A stretch of 64,000 nucleotides of DNA from Paenibacillus beijingensis (lineage in GTDB: Bacteria > Bacillota > Bacilli > Paenibacillales > Paenibacillaceae): positions 1,827,001 through 1,891,000 of the forward strand of contig NZ_CP011058.1 in the NCBI RefSeq assembly GCF_000961095.1, in the 5' to 3' direction. This document shows, piece after piece, positions 1 through 10,031 of the stretch. The notes beneath the pieces are model-generated. The model saw only the letters and a program-made list of their open reading frames with translations. It made no database searches and was not told the DNA's origin. Numbering within the stretch: the first letter of the stretch is position 1; the number at the start of each line of letters is the position of its first letter. The position numbers were made by a program, and so were the translations under genes.

Positions 1-918
1 GCTGAACCGCTGCAACGATTGCGGCAAGCAGCGCCGATATTCCGCCTACCCATGAGAGCGTAACCATAGCCCCATGAGAGTCTTCCAGCAGCGGCATCAT
101 ACGGACAAGCAGGTATACGCCGAGTGCCGGCATGCCCACTCCTTGAATGAGCGCAATAGCCGCCAGCGGCGTCCGCGCCGCATCAGGAAGCCATCCGTGA
201 AAGGGAAACTGCGCCGTTATCCCGGCGGCCGCCAATATAAGGAGCAGCCCAATCGCGGTCGTTATGGCCGGTGCCGCAGCTTCTCCGCCGTTCTGGAACA
301 CATTTTGAATATTCACAAAGTCGAGCGTCCGGTCGGGCATATAAAGGAACAGCAGCGCTAATGCGGCAAGCAGTGCCGAGTCTCCGACACGGGCGATAAT
401 AAACGCTTTTAACGCCGCCTTTTTCGACTCCTCACTTGCATACCAAAATCCGATCAGCAAAAACGTCCCGATTCCCGCTACTGCCCAAAAAAATAAAATG
501 TCAGCGCATTATCCGCGATTGCCAGACCCGTCGTCGCGAATTGAAGCAGCGCCATATAGCCGTAAAAAACGGTAATCCGCTCATCCTGCTGCATCGATCC
601 GGCCGCATAAATGCTGACGAGAAGTCCGACGGCCGTAATAATGACCAGCATAAGCGACGTCAGATTGGTCACCTCATACCCCACACGGAGCGGTTCATTG
701 CCGATGCGCATCCATTCAAAGCGTCCGTTATAATTCTCCGCAGTACCGTTCAACCGGCCGCCCAGTACGGCAAGCGCCATTATAAAAGAAGCAAGCGAAA
801 ACAAACCGCCTATCCACGCGCTTCCGCGTCTGAGGCTTCTGCCAAGTGCAGTCAGCAGCGCGAAAGCCGCCAGGTGGAATGCGGGAACGAGCCAGGCCGC
901 CTGCGGCAGGATTTCCAT
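1..918 (-). pseudogene. NuoL/ND5-like proton-translocating subunit, 5' part, frameshifted
   Basis: Complex I / Mrp-type antiporter-like membrane protein that runs off the left window edge. An AAGGAGG site precedes the ATG at 918, and the open frame then runs to 478. A run of seven T on the minus strand (plus 487-493) puts a stop two codons later. Shifting by one base there continues the family sequence to position 1, with FLLIGFWY, ARVGD and FPFHGWLPDA matching NuoL. Against NuoL as I recall it, three ion-pathway residues are changed: the Glu of the WExxG motif is Ala, the Lys of GKSAQ is Ile, and the His of ALIH is Gln. It is probably a divergent paralogue, for example a DabB-like partner of a DUF2309 protein, and not the housekeeping nuoL. 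The frameshift may be real, programmed or a sequencing error. Confidence 0.75.
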
Positions 919-1335
919 CCGATACGTCTCCTCCTTGAATGTTAACTGTCAAGTCAATTATGCCCGCTGCGGGGTGCGCCAAACCGGTTCATCCATGCAA
1001 AAAAGCCGAGCTTGCGGCAAGCGGCGGCCAACAAATTTCCGTATGTAGAGGGCTTATCCGATTCCGGACCGCAAAGTTCATGCTTATCATGACGCAGTCA
1101 ACCTCGCTTTCGGATGGATTGGGGTGCGCAGCCAAAGCCCGCGCGCATTGCCCGAAATTCTTTCCAATTATAGCAAAAGGGTCCCGCTTCGTCTATGACG
1201 CTTATCGCGAAAGGCAGCACAAACGGCCCGCCCCTCTGCCATGCAGAGAGACGGGCCGCCCGAGGCGTGCTTACCCGGCAGGCTGCCGTACCAAACAAGC
1301 CCATTCTAAAGTATCCCCAAACCGTGCGGACGGTC
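919..1335. other. Intergenic region, no gene seen
   Basis: Both strands carry only short open frames without ribosome binding sites or family-like sequence. The segment holds the ribosome binding site and presumably the promoter of the NuoL-like gene, plus the hairpin listed at 1224-1258. Confidence 0.5.
1224..1258 (-). terminator. Hairpin downstream of the HupE-like gene
   Basis: A two-part stem (CGGCCCG with CGGGCCG, inside it CTCTGC with GCAGAG around a CAT loop) lies about 80 bases after the stop of the gene ending at 1336. The following minus-strand T tract is only three long, so it is a weak intrinsic terminator at best. Confidence 0.5.
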
Positions 1336-2535
1336 TTATCTGAACAAACCGATCCGCTCGATAAACCAAATCAATCCGAAGCAGCCGATAATGCCGGAAC
1401 CGTAGTTGACCCAGTTCATTTTTACCGGTATCCGGCTTAAAGCCCAGAGCAGCGGCAGGCACACCGCCACGACGGCCAACTGGCCGATTTCGACGCCAAG
1501 GTTGAACGAGAACAGAGGAAGCGCCATATTTCCGGACAGCGTGCCTCTTAACACCTCGGCGAATCCGAAGCCGTGCACGAGACCGAACAATAAGGTGACG
1601 ATCCAGCGCCGGCTCTCCTTTTTTCGCCAAATATTTTCAACCGCGACGTAAACAATGCTGAGCGCAATGAGCGGCTCGACGATTTTCGGAGAAAGGTAGG
1701 CGACTTCCAGCGAAGACAATACGAGCGTAATGCAATGGCCGACGGTAAATGCCGAAATCAGCTTGACGATTTCCCATGATTTGCGATTGGAAGCGAGCAG
1801 CAGACCGAGCATAAACAGCATATGGTCGATTCCGGCCCAAATGTGCTCCATTCCCATCACGGTGTAGTCGAGCAGCGTTTGCAAAGGTACGGAAGACGCC
1901 GTTTGCAACGGTGAAGCCGTCTGTCCCGACGAGGAAAAAGACGACGGCCGCTCCGCACGATCGTTTTGATTTTCAGCCGCCGAAGCGGACGGTCCTTGGA
2001 TTTGCACAATATAGTTCTGGCTTCCGAGCATTTGCTGGATCGTCTGTCCGCCGACATCAATCGTCGCGTAGTTGATGTGATTCGGGTCGGCGCCGCTGTA
2101 CCAAAGAAAGTTATACTGGACAAGATACATTTTCACAGGCGACGGAAATTGATAGAAGATGTCGATCCCGATCATCTCCATGCTGGCCCTTTTCTCATGT
2201 TTGGCTCCATTGACGACGCCTGCGGCAAGCTTCCCGTTCCCGGTCACGATCAAATTGTCGTCCACCAGGTAGGCAATTTCTTTCAGTGAGGCGGACAGCT
2301 CGCTGTCGCTTAACTTTCCGTCTCCATCCTTATCGGCCGGTAAAATTTTCATCAGGTCATGTTCCGCAAAAGAAAGATGATACTGAAGCGTATCCGTTCC
2401 CACCTCGATGTCGGAGTAAGCATAAGGAGTCGCATGCGCCCCTGCTGCGCCCGGCAAAGTGAACAACAGTACGGCTGCAGCAGCCGCTAATGTAAAAATA
2501 AGATGAACGCCTTTTTTCAAAAATCCAATCCGCAT
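1336..2535 (-). CDS. HupE/UreJ-like membrane protein with EF-hand-like loop
   Basis: A 399-residue exported/membrane protein. An N-terminal signal segment (about residues 8-33) is followed by a soluble domain of about 190 residues, a Ser/Gln-rich linker, then a hydrophobic C-terminal half with the HupE/UreJ_2 pattern: MGMEHIWAGIDHMLFMLGLL, FTVGHCITL, EPLIALSIVYVAVEN, FGLVHGFGFA and FNLGVEIGQ. The conserved His, Asp and Glu in these segments suggest metal handling, since HupE relatives transport nickel or cobalt. The soluble part contains a DKDGDGKLSDSEL loop that resembles an EF-hand calcium site. No hydrogenase or urease gene is nearby, so the metal and role are not known. The start has no strong ribosome binding site. 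Confidence 0.75.
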   Translation of the reverse strand: MRIGFLKKGVHLIFTLAAAAAVLLFTLPGAAGAHATPYAYSDIEVGTDTLQYHLSFAEHDLMKILPADKDGDGKLSDSELSASLKEIAYLVDDNLIVTGNGKLAAGVVNGAKHEKRASMEMIGIDIFYQFPSPVKMYLVQYNFLWYSGADPNHINYATIDVGGQTIQQMLGSQNYIVQIQGPSASAAENQNDRAERPSSFSSSGQTASPLQTASSVPLQTLLDYTVMGMEHIWAGIDHMLFMLGLLLASNRKSWEIVKLISAFTVGHCITLVLSSLEVAYLSPKIVEPLIALSIVYVAVENIWRKKESRRWIVTLLFGLVHGFGFAEVLRGTLSGNMALPLFSFNLGVEIGQLAVVAVCLPLLWALSRIPVKMNWVNYGSGIIGCFGLIWFIERIGLFR

Positions 2536-2595
2536 AGGGAAGTTTCACTCTTCTTTCTCATCAGACATTTCATATGCAGGTCCTTCACGGCAGTA

Positions 2596-2640
2596 AAGAA
2601 CCTCCAGAACCGTCGTATAACCCGGAACTGGAGGTTTCTT
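2596..2640 (-). terminator. Terminator of the SLH protein gene
   Basis: An AACCTCCAG/CTGGAGGTT stem with a 20-base loop and a short T tract on the minus strand, starting directly after the stop codon at 2644. Confidence 0.65.
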
Positions 2641-2643
2641 TAT

Positions 2644-5600
2644 TTAAGCTTTCGTGTTCAACAGCCCGTAAATCATTTTGGCAATTTCGGCGCGCGTCAC
2701 TTGATCTTTCGGATCGAAACGATTGCCTTCCTTGCCGCTCACAAGTCCGAGCGATTGTCCCGCTCCGATCGCTTGTAGCGCCCAGGAGGAAGCGTCCTTC
2801 ATGTCCGCGAACGGTACGGAACCGGTTGTATGTGGAGCTTTCGCTCCGGTCTTCGCCTCATATGCGCGGATCAGAATGACCATCGCTTCTTCCCGTGTTA
2901 TGTTGCTTTGCGGACGGTAGCTGCCGCCTTCACCTTTGATCAGGCCGAGCTCAGCCGCTTTGGCCACATAACCAGCGAAATAGGCGCCCGCTGGTACATC
3001 CTTGAAGTTCGATGCGCCCTGCGGCTTGTCGTAACCGAGCGCCCTGACGGCCAATATCGCGAAGTCGGCGCGGGTTACCGCCTGATTCGGCGCATACCTC
3101 GTGTCGTCCAGCCCGGTCACAATATGCTTGGCCGCAAGCTTCTGCACGTAGCTGTTCGCCCAGTTTCCTTTCATGTCGGCAAAATTTTTCCGGTATTCCA
3201 GCAGCGTGAAGGTGGAGAAATGGCCCGTCGTAAACACAAGCTCATTGCCCTCGAACGATCCTCCGACATATTCGAGCTTCCCGTTGTTCAAATAGTAGAC
3301 TCCCGCGTATTCCTTATCGATTCCGGAAAGCTGATCGGCGGAAAGCGTCTGGCGGATCGTAACCGGTTTGGCTAACGTATGAATTGCCGTTTCTTTATTG
3401 CCTTGAATCAGCGTTAGGTTCAAATTGTAGATACGTCCGGTTGAACGATAGCCGCTGTCATTTGCGATTAATCCCGAAATCTCGTTCTGTCCGGTTCCGT
3501 TTGGTCTCGTATCAATGCTTAGCACGATCGAGTCGGAACTGCTGAGGCCGTTCGGCAAAGCGCCGGCCGGCATTTCGATCGTAGCCTGCGGCGTAACGAT
3601 TTTGAGCGTAACGCCGCTTTGCTGCGCCTGGCTGATTCCTTCTCCGTTCAGCTGCAAAGTAGCGTTCGCTCCGCCGCCTGCTGCAGCGTTCAGCTTGATT
3701 TCAACCTGACCCGACACAGCTTGCGCAACAGCCGCCTTCAAGTCGGCGCCACCGAGCGCGAACGTTCCGTCTGTCCGGGACGTGACCGTTAATGCATTGC
3801 CTGTACGAACCGTTCCGGAACTGTCTCCCGAAGCGGAAGAGCTCGGATTGCTCGGGCTCGGATTCCCCGGGCTCGGATTCCCCGGGCTCGGATTCCCCGG
3901 ATTGGGATTCTCCGGATTCGGGTTCTCCGGATTCGGATTCCCTGGATTCGGATTCCCTGGATTCGGATTCTCCGGATTCGGATTCCCTGGATTCGGATTC
4001 CCTGGATTCGGGTTCCCCGGGCTCGGATTCCCCGGATTCGGATTCTCCGGACCCGGATTCCCCGGATTCGGGTTCCCCGGATTGATCTCGCCCGTCGCAA
4101 AGCCCCAAATATCGGACAACGTGATGCCGCTGTAATCGTCATGAGCGAGAGCGAACCACTCATAATATTTGTTTGATTCGAGACCGCTCCACATTGCCGA
4201 TGCCTGCTGTCCGCTCGGCACGTTTTCGGCCTGGCCGATAAACTGGTCGGTGTATACTCTAGCGCCGAAATAGTCCGTTTCCACCCGTTTGAGCATCGGA
4301 TTCAAGTCCACATTCATATCGTACTCGTCTTTGTCCGGAAATTCCTTCGGATCGTAAAAGTTATAATCGTTCAAATAAGGCGAATACGACTTCATATGAA
4401 TCTTGTTCGTCTGCGGATCGAATTGCATCAGGCGGATATAACCCAGACCGCCTTCCGGCGCGCCTTGATAATCGGCCAGCATCTGGTACACTTCGCGGTC
4501 CGGCACGCCGTCTCCATCGTCATCGATTTTGTCGATCAGCGTCTCGGCGTCGTGGTAATGTCCGCTCAGCGCCGCAATGACGTTTTTATTCGGCTTCACA
4601 ACGCGCTCAAAAACCTTTTCCGCAATCGGAGCCCGATTGTTGGACACCAGCATATATTCATGGAAGCACAAGATCGCTTTGCGGTCCGGGTGCTCGGAAA
4701 CGACTTTCTGCATCCAATCGATATCTTCATTGTTGATGCCCCAGCCCATATAAACAATGATGAAATCGGTACCTCCTGCAGAGATCAAGTCGTAGTGGCC
4801 CCGGTTATTTTTGTACGAGCCTCCAAAAGTCGGCTGATCCTTAAAGCGGTGGTCGCCGTAGTGCTTGTAATAGTTCGTGTAATCGCCGGTTTGATGGCTC
4901 ACATCGTGGTTGCCCGCCAGCACGCCGTAAGGAATTTTGGCGTCTTCCAGCGTTTTCATCGCTTTATTGGCATTGTCCCATTGATATTCCTCTTCGGCGT
5001 TGTCGACAATATCGCCGGTATGAATGACATATTTAATATTCAGCTCCTGCTGATGGTCGGCAATCCACTGCGTGTTCCCTTCATAAATCCACGGGTAGCT
5101 CGCAGAATAATATTGGGTGTCGGACATCCATACAAATGTATATTCGTATGGGTCCTCCTTCGCAGGAGGGTCGCCCTGGTTCGAAGCAATTTGATCCTGA
5201 ACCATGACATGAATGGTGCCGTTTGAATTAAAGTCTCCGGCATTAACCATTGCCTTCAGCGTGAAATCCGAAACTCCCGCCACAATCGTGTCGAGCATTT
5301 GCCATTGCCCGCTTGCAGGCTGCCACGCGTATAGGCTGACCTGACGCTCATTGAGCGATTTTCCTTGCCAGGTGATGTCCACAATGTCCGTCTCCTTCAC
5401 CGAGCTGTCCAGCTTGATGTCGAAGCGGTGGTATGGGAACTTCGTCGTTGAATCATTCTTTAGATATTGGCCGTCGGCAGCGCTAATTTGTTGATAATCA
5501 CTTGCATTCATCTCCGTCTCGCCGTCCGTCTGAATCTGCTTCGGAGGCTCAATGTCCGATTGACCCTGGAAGCCGGTAAAACCGGTCTTGCTGTTCGCAT

Positions 5601-8600
5601 CATATTTAAATCCTTTGAAAAACGAGACATCCAGCGCATCATTCGTCGGATCTTTTACTTTTACCGAAAGGTTGACGCTGGAATCCGTCACGGCAGCGCC
5701 GTTCCACGGACTTACCAGCTCGGGGCTGTCCGGATTCTCGTTCGGCACGTTAAACTTGATCGTTTTCTCCGCCGTATTGCCGACCTTATCCTTTGCCGTA
5801 ATAACGAGAGTGTGCTCGCCGCCGGCAAGCGCGCCTGAAGAAGTCGCATATGGAAGCGTGATCTCCGCGCCGTCAAGCGTAACGGTAGTCGAAGCAACAC
5901 CGGCCAAGGCGTCGGTAATCGCCGCATCGATCGTGAATTCTCCGCGATAGGTCTCGCCTTCCGTCACAGTTGCATTAACAGTAGGAGCGGTGTTGTCGAC
6001 GATTACTTTCGCCGTTACTTTGCTGTTGTCAGCTGCTGTAAGCTCAACCGTATGTTCCCCGTCCGCAGCCTCATTCGTGCTCCAGTTGTAAGCTTTGGAA
6101 TGGAGCCGATCGGCCGGAATGTTGAAATTAAACTCGAAATACCGGTTCGTGTCTCCCGAATCGCCGATTTTCAGCACTTTCAGCTGCTCTGCGTAAAGCG
6201 GGTCGTAAATAACGGTTCCGTCGGTAAGGACAAGCCGCACGTTGCGGACTTTGAAATCGTCCTTGTTTTCCTCCGGACGTTCATCGAACGGTCCGGTTTT
6301 GGTGCCGGCGCGGATGGCGATCAGGTTCGAGCCTTCTTTCAGGCGGTCGGCCTCGATCGGATAGGAAAGCGTCGTATACGTGGTGATCGGATCCATGAAC
6401 GTATACAAAATCTCTTGACCCATCGTAACCGCGTTTTTGAAGTAATAATTGACGTCATTGGCCTCGAAAGCGAAGTAAGCTTCGTTTTCGAGCGCGTGAT
6501 ACGTATCATCGATCAACATGCCGTCGATCTTCAGCTGCAGCGTATCCGGTCCGGCATTTTCCGCCGTTCCTTTAAGGACGCTGGTGCCCGACAGAACGTC
6601 GCCGTCCTTCACGTTTAAGCGAAGCGGAGCGCGGCTGCCGCCTTCCTTAATGGAGACGCGCGTCACCGGAGACGTGACCGTATGCGTGCCGTCGGACGCT
6701 TCGAAATAATAGTCGATATATTTCTTGCCGAGCAGATCCGGTATTGTCAGCAGCTGATGGTACATCGTATCGTTGAAATCCGGAGTCAAATTCCGTTTCG
6801 TATATACGGTATTCAGATCCGATTTGTAATAGGCGGACACCGATAAAATCCGCTTGTCGTCCTTTACGTCCGCAAGCAATTCAAGCTTGTCGGACTGGCT
6901 TACTTCCGTTTTGCCCGTATGGTCGGCGATTGTAGGCTCCACGCTGTCTTCCGGCAAATGGATCGGCTGCGAAGGCAGCTGTTCCGCCTCCACCGTTCCC
7001 GGAGTGGCATTTTTCGTGCCGACGCTGTATTTCAGCATCGTCGCGATTCCGTCGGACGGATACTTGTAATAGATGCCTTTGCCGGCTGCTACCTCTTTAA
7101 TGACCTTTCCGTCAAGGGAAACCGATTGAACCGATCCGTCATAGTAAGCGGACACGATGTCCTCGTGCGTATTCGTTCCGACGGCGACGCCGCGCTTGGA
7201 TCCGTTCGCCATGCCGTCCGCGTAAACTTTAACGATATCTTTATTTTCGACAAGATTCGTATTGTAGGCCGCATTGAAATCGGCAACGCTTTGACCGGAG
7301 TTGCCGCTGTTGATGACCCAGAACACCATCGTTTTTCCGGCTTCGATTTGCAAATCCTCGCGGTCGGACGCCCAAATCACGTCGGCAGCCGTACCAGAAT
7401 CCGGATAACGGTAGTAAATTTTATAGTCTTTGAATTGAATCGTTTGATCGGTATTGTTATAAACCTCGATAAACTCCCCGTCGTCCGAAGTTATCACGTT
7501 ATTGCTGTCGGGAACAAGCTCGGTAATGAGCATCGGCGGAGCTTTCGTTTCGTCCGGCGTTACGTCGAGCGCAACGTTATACAAGTCGGTCTTTACGTTA
7601 TTGTTCTTGTCTTTGGCAGCAATGTAGTACTGCAGCCCCGGCTCGCGGAATGCGCTTTTCGGCACGACCCCTTGATAAGAATTGCCGTCTGTCGTCATAG
7701 GCACAAAGCTGAAAAACTGCTGGGAGCTTGTTTTGTAATAGACCGACGCCGTCACGGTATCGTCCGCCGCCATTTCAGGATCGGTGATCGCAGCCGTTAA
7801 CGTGAGGTCCGCATTTTTCGATGCCTGCGGAACCGGCGTGTGGTTGATGACAAGTGTTGGGTTCGGTACCTTTGGCACAACTTGCGCTTCATCCACGGAG
7901 CCTGGAGTCGCTGGAATCGTACCCGGGTTGTCCATCATCGTCATATCATGACCCGTTCCGGCCGGATATTGATAAAAGATGCCCTTATTCGGTTCGGTTT
8001 GGCTATCGTTCTGATAAGAAGCTTTCACGATCTCTTTGCCGCTGCTGCTCTTAATGAGCAAGTCGCGCGGACCGCCATTTGCCATGCCTCCGCCGCTCAC
8101 GCGGAAAAGATTCGTATTCTCGACAAGTGAAGTGTTGAAATTGTTGTTGAAATCCTGTTCCGTTGCACCTAGATTTGCGTTGTTAATAACCCAAAGTACG
8201 ATCGGTTCATGAGCCGGAATCGTTACGTCTCCCGTATACTGAACCGGCCATAACGTGTCGGTGCTGCCGTTACGGTAATAAAGCGAGAAGTCTTTGAAGT
8301 TCACCGGATCGTTCGTGTTATTGTAAACTTCAATAAACTCGTAACCGTCTGTTGCAGGGGAATAGTTCGGTACGTTCGAACTGTCGGGCACAAGCTCGGT
8401 AATGAGCAGCGAAAGCTCTGCCGGTTCAACGGCTGTTTTCCGGATTGGTACGGTATATATATTCGTATTGACCGTTGAATAGCTGCCGTCAAGCGCCTGA
8501 ATATAATATTGCAGCGAATTCCCTGCGGCAAGCGCCAGGTGTGGGATCGATCCAATGAACGTGCTGCCGTCCGCTGGATTCATCGCTGTAAAAGCATAGT

Positions 8601-9450
8601 CCATTTGGATGTCCGTTTTGTAATATACGGAGGCCGTGACCGTATAAGTGCTGCCCGTGACCGTAGCGGCAATCGCAACATCCTGATTGTCGGGCGCCTC
8701 TGCGGCAGGCGTATGCCCAATCTGCAGATCGGATTGCTGAGGCGGCGCGATGTAATCCGAAGGATGCAACGGGATCTGCGAAGCATCCAACGTTCCCGGC
8801 GTAGCTGCCGAAAGGCCGGCCGCCATCGCTCCCGTCGTGATCATCGACATGGCCGTGCTTCCATCAACCGAATAGGAGTAAAAAATTCCTTTATCCTTCT
8901 GCGTCTGTTCGTCGGTTTGGTAAGAAGCCGAAACGACAATATTCCCCGAGCTGTCTTTAAAGATTAGGTCTCTCGCACTGCCGTTGGCCATACCGCCGCC
9001 GCCGCTCACGCGGAACAGGTCGACATTTTCCTGAAGGCTCGTGCCGTAGTTGGCGTTGAATGCCTCAGCCGTTTGGCTCGTATTGTTGCTGTTCATGACC
9101 CACAGGACGATCGATTGCTGCGGCGCAACAAAAACTTCCCCTCCTGAGACAGCAGTCCAAACGTTATCGGTCGTACCGTAATGGTAGACTAATTGATAGT
9201 CTTTCAGGTTTACAGGCTGGCTGGAATTGTTGTACACTTCGATAAACTCGAAGGCGTCTGTTGCGGGGGAAAAGTTCGGCACGTTCGAGCTGTCGGGAAC
9301 AAGCTCGGTAATGAGAAGCTCCGGTACTTTCGTGTAATCAATTTGTGGAGCATCCGCGTTGGCTACCTTTAAGCCAGGTACGAGCAAGCTGAATAACAAG
9401 CAGCTTACCGTGCACATCAGCACCCAACGTTTCCAAATTTTCAATTTCAA
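2644..9450 (-). CDS. Giant S-layer-anchored lamin-tail/metallophosphoesterase protein
   Basis: Secreted surface protein of 2268 residues. I place the start at a TTG (9450), nine bases after GAGGGGTG. It is followed at once by a signal peptide (charged LKLKIWKR, hydrophobic core, VANA cleavage site). The open frame extends upstream to 9612 without a ribosome binding site. Three lamin-tail domains (from about 43, 347 and 638; each begins LITELVPDS and contains EFIEVYNN) alternate with Ig-like modules containing a YYK-S/T motif. Further Ig-like sections follow. A calcineurin-type phosphoesterase lies at about 1437-1760 (DTQ, GDIVDN, GNHD, GHYH). Then come a Pro/Gly/Asn repeat linker (about 1788-1868), a beta-rich region, and three C-terminal SLH domains (about 2090-2267) for cell-wall anchoring. 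Likely an extracellular phosphatase or nuclease; the substrate is unknown. Confidence 0.9.
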   Translation of the reverse strand: MKLKIWKRWVLMCTVSCLLFSLLVPGLKVANADAPQIDYTKVPELLITELVPDSSNVPNFSPATDAFEFIEVYNNSSQPVNLKDYQLVYHYGTTDNVWTAVSGGEVFVAPQQSIVLWVMNSNNTSQTAEAFNANYGTSLQENVDLFRVSGGGGMANGSARDLIFKDSSGNIVVSASYQTDEQTQKDKGIFYSYSVDGSTAMSMITTGAMAAGLSAATPGTLDASQIPLHPSDYIAPPQQSDLQIGHTPAAEAPDNQDVAIAATVTGSTYTVTASVYYKTDIQMDYAFTAMNPADGSTFIGSIPHLALAAGNSLQYYIQALDGSYSTVNTNIYTVPIRKTAVEPAELSLLITELVPDSSNVPNYSPATDGYEFIEVYNNTNDPVNFKDFSLYYRNGSTDTLWPVQYTGDVTIPAHEPIVLWVINNANLGATEQDFNNNFNTSLVENTNLFRVSGGGMANGGPRDLLIKSSSGKEIVKASYQNDSQTEPNKGIFYQYPAGTGHDMTMMDNPGTIPATPGSVDEAQVVPKVPNPTLVINHTPVPQASKNADLTLTAAITDPEMAADDTVTASVYYKTSSQQFFSFVPMTTDGNSYQGVVPKSAFREPGLQYYIAAKDKNNNVKTDLYNVALDVTPDETKAPPMLITELVPDSNNVITSDDGEFIEVYNNTDQTIQFKDYKIYYRYPDSGTAADVIWASDREDLQIEAGKTMVFWVINSGNSGQSVADFNAAYNTNLVENKDIVKVYADGMANGSKRGVAVGTNTHEDIVSAYYDGSVQSVSLDGKVIKEVAAGKGIYYKYPSDGIATMLKYSVGTKNATPGTVEAEQLPSQPIHLPEDSVEPTIADHTGKTEVSQSDKLELLADVKDDKRILSVSAYYKSDLNTVYTKRNLTPDFNDTMYHQLLTIPDLLGKKYIDYYFEASDGTHTVTSPVTRVSIKEGGSRAPLRLNVKDGDVLSGTSVLKGTAENAGPDTLQLKIDGMLIDDTYHALENEAYFAFEANDVNYYFKNAVTMGQEILYTFMDPITTYTTLSYPIEADRLKEGSNLIAIRAGTKTGPFDERPEENKDDFKVRNVRLVLTDGTVIYDPLYAEQLKVLKIGDSGDTNRYFEFNFNIPADRLHSKAYNWSTNEAADGEHTVELTAADNSKVTAKVIVDNTAPTVNATVTEGETYRGEFTIDAAITDALAGVASTTVTLDGAEITLPYATSSGALAGGEHTLVITAKDKVGNTAEKTIKFNVPNENPDSPELVSPWNGAAVTDSSVNLSVKVKDPTNDALDVSFFKGFKYDANSKTGFTGFQGQSDIEPPKQIQTDGETEMNASDYQQISAADGQYLKNDSTTKFPYHRFDIKLDSSVKETDIVDITWQGKSLNERQVSLYAWQPASGQWQMLDTIVAGVSDFTLKAMVNAGDFNSNGTIHVMVQDQIASNQGDPPAKEDPYEYTFVWMSDTQYYSASYPWIYEGNTQWIADHQQELNIKYVIHTGDIVDNAEEEYQWDNANKAMKTLEDAKIPYGVLAGNHDVSHQTGDYTNYYKHYGDHRFKDQPTFGGSYKNNRGHYDLISAGGTDFIIVYMGWGINNEDIDWMQKVVSEHPDRKAILCFHEYMLVSNNRAPIAEKVFERVVKPNKNVIAALSGHYHDAETLIDKIDDDGDGVPDREVYQMLADYQGAPEGGLGYIRLMQFDPQTNKIHMKSYSPYLNDYNFYDPKEFPDKDEYDMNVDLNPMLKRVETDYFGARVYTDQFIGQAENVPSGQQASAMWSGLESNKYYEWFALAHDDYSGITLSDIWGFATGEINPGNPNPGNPGPENPNPGNPSPGNPNPGNPNPGNPNPENPNPGNPNPGNPNPENPNPENPNPGNPSPGNPSPGNPSPSNPSSSASGDSSGTVRTGNALTVTSRTDGTFALGGADLKAAVAQAVSGQVEIKLNAAAGGGANATLQLNGEGISQAQQSGVTLKIVTPQATIEMPAGALPNGLSSSDSIVLSIDTRPNGTGQNEISGLIANDSGYRSTGRIYNLNLTLIQGNKETAIHTLAKPVTIRQTLSADQLSGIDKEYAGVYYLNNGKLEYVGGSFEGNELVFTTGHFSTFTLLEYRKNFADMKGNWANSYVQKLAAKHIVTGLDDTRYAPNQAVTRADFAILAVRALGYDKPQGASNFKDVPAGAYFAGYVAKAAELGLIKGEGGSYRPQSNITREEAMVILIRAYEAKTGAKAPHTTGSVPFADMKDASSWALQAIGAGQSLGLVSGKEGNRFDPKDQVTRAEIAKMIYGLLNTKA
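3845..4085 (-). repeat. NPGNPNP-coding tandem repeat linker
   Basis: An 18-bp-type repeat (GGATTCGGATTCCC and variants on the plus strand) encodes about 80 residues of (N-P-x-N-P/G-x) linker between the phosphoesterase and C-terminal parts. The repeats keep all frames open, producing several false ORFs. Confidence 0.9.
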
Positions 9451-10031
9451 CTCGTTGCACACCCCTCTATTATTCTTCCAATTGTGCAAACCATTACAAA
9501 TTGGCACTTCAAACATAGTAGTTAAAAAATGTAATTGGTATGTTAACCCATTATTAAGAAATTGTTGAGATGTGGGGAATATTGGATAACTTATGAAAAA
9601 TGAGAAAACCACTCGTATGGCTTACGAACCGAGTCATCGTTATTTGTGCATATTGAACCTCTTCCAAGCTCTAACGAATCGTAGAGCCACTATTCGATTC
9701 ATATCGACTCGTTTGGGTTGTTTTTTGATGAAATAATGTTTTTAGGGTTCGTTATCGCTCAAGAAGTCGAATGATTCCTGAAATAACGGTTTTACGATTC
9801 TTTAGGTCCGTTTCAGAAGTCGCTCGCTGACGTTCACTGCTCGAAGACTCACCCAACGTCAGAGGTTGACCAAACCCCGTGGCCATAACAAAAATGAGGC
9901 GGGAGACCCGCTCTCGCCCGAAAATTTTTAAATTCTATGATCTAAAAAAAAGAGTCTTGCTGAAACGAAACCGTTTCGGCAAGACTCTTTTTCATTTAAT
10001 CGCATAGACTATGACGGTTTAAATCACTTTT
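9451..10031. other. Intergenic region upstream of the SLH gene
   Basis: No convincing gene on either strand. It contains the ribosome binding site of the TTG-started SLH gene, an inverted CTGACGTT/AACGTCAG pair near 9830-9870, and the bidirectional terminator at 9944-9995. A clear sigma-A promoter could not be assigned. Confidence 0.5.
9944..9995 (-). terminator. Strong bidirectional terminator
   Basis: A long stem (AGAGTCTTGCTGAAACG paired with CGTTTCGGCAAGACTCT, one G-T pair) is flanked by an A8 run at 9944-9951 and a T run at 9986-9992. It terminates the phosphatase gene on the minus strand and could also act on the plus strand. Confidence 0.9.

Noticed and set aside
3701..4163. Several GLGFPG-, SESGESE- and RIRGI-repeat open frames
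   Set aside because: All are other-frame readings of the NPGNPNP linker repeat in the SLH protein gene.
9451..9612. N-terminal extension of the SLH protein to an ATG at 9612
   Set aside because: The signal peptide starts exactly at the TTG at 9450 with a good ribosome binding site. The extension would bury it and has no site of its own.
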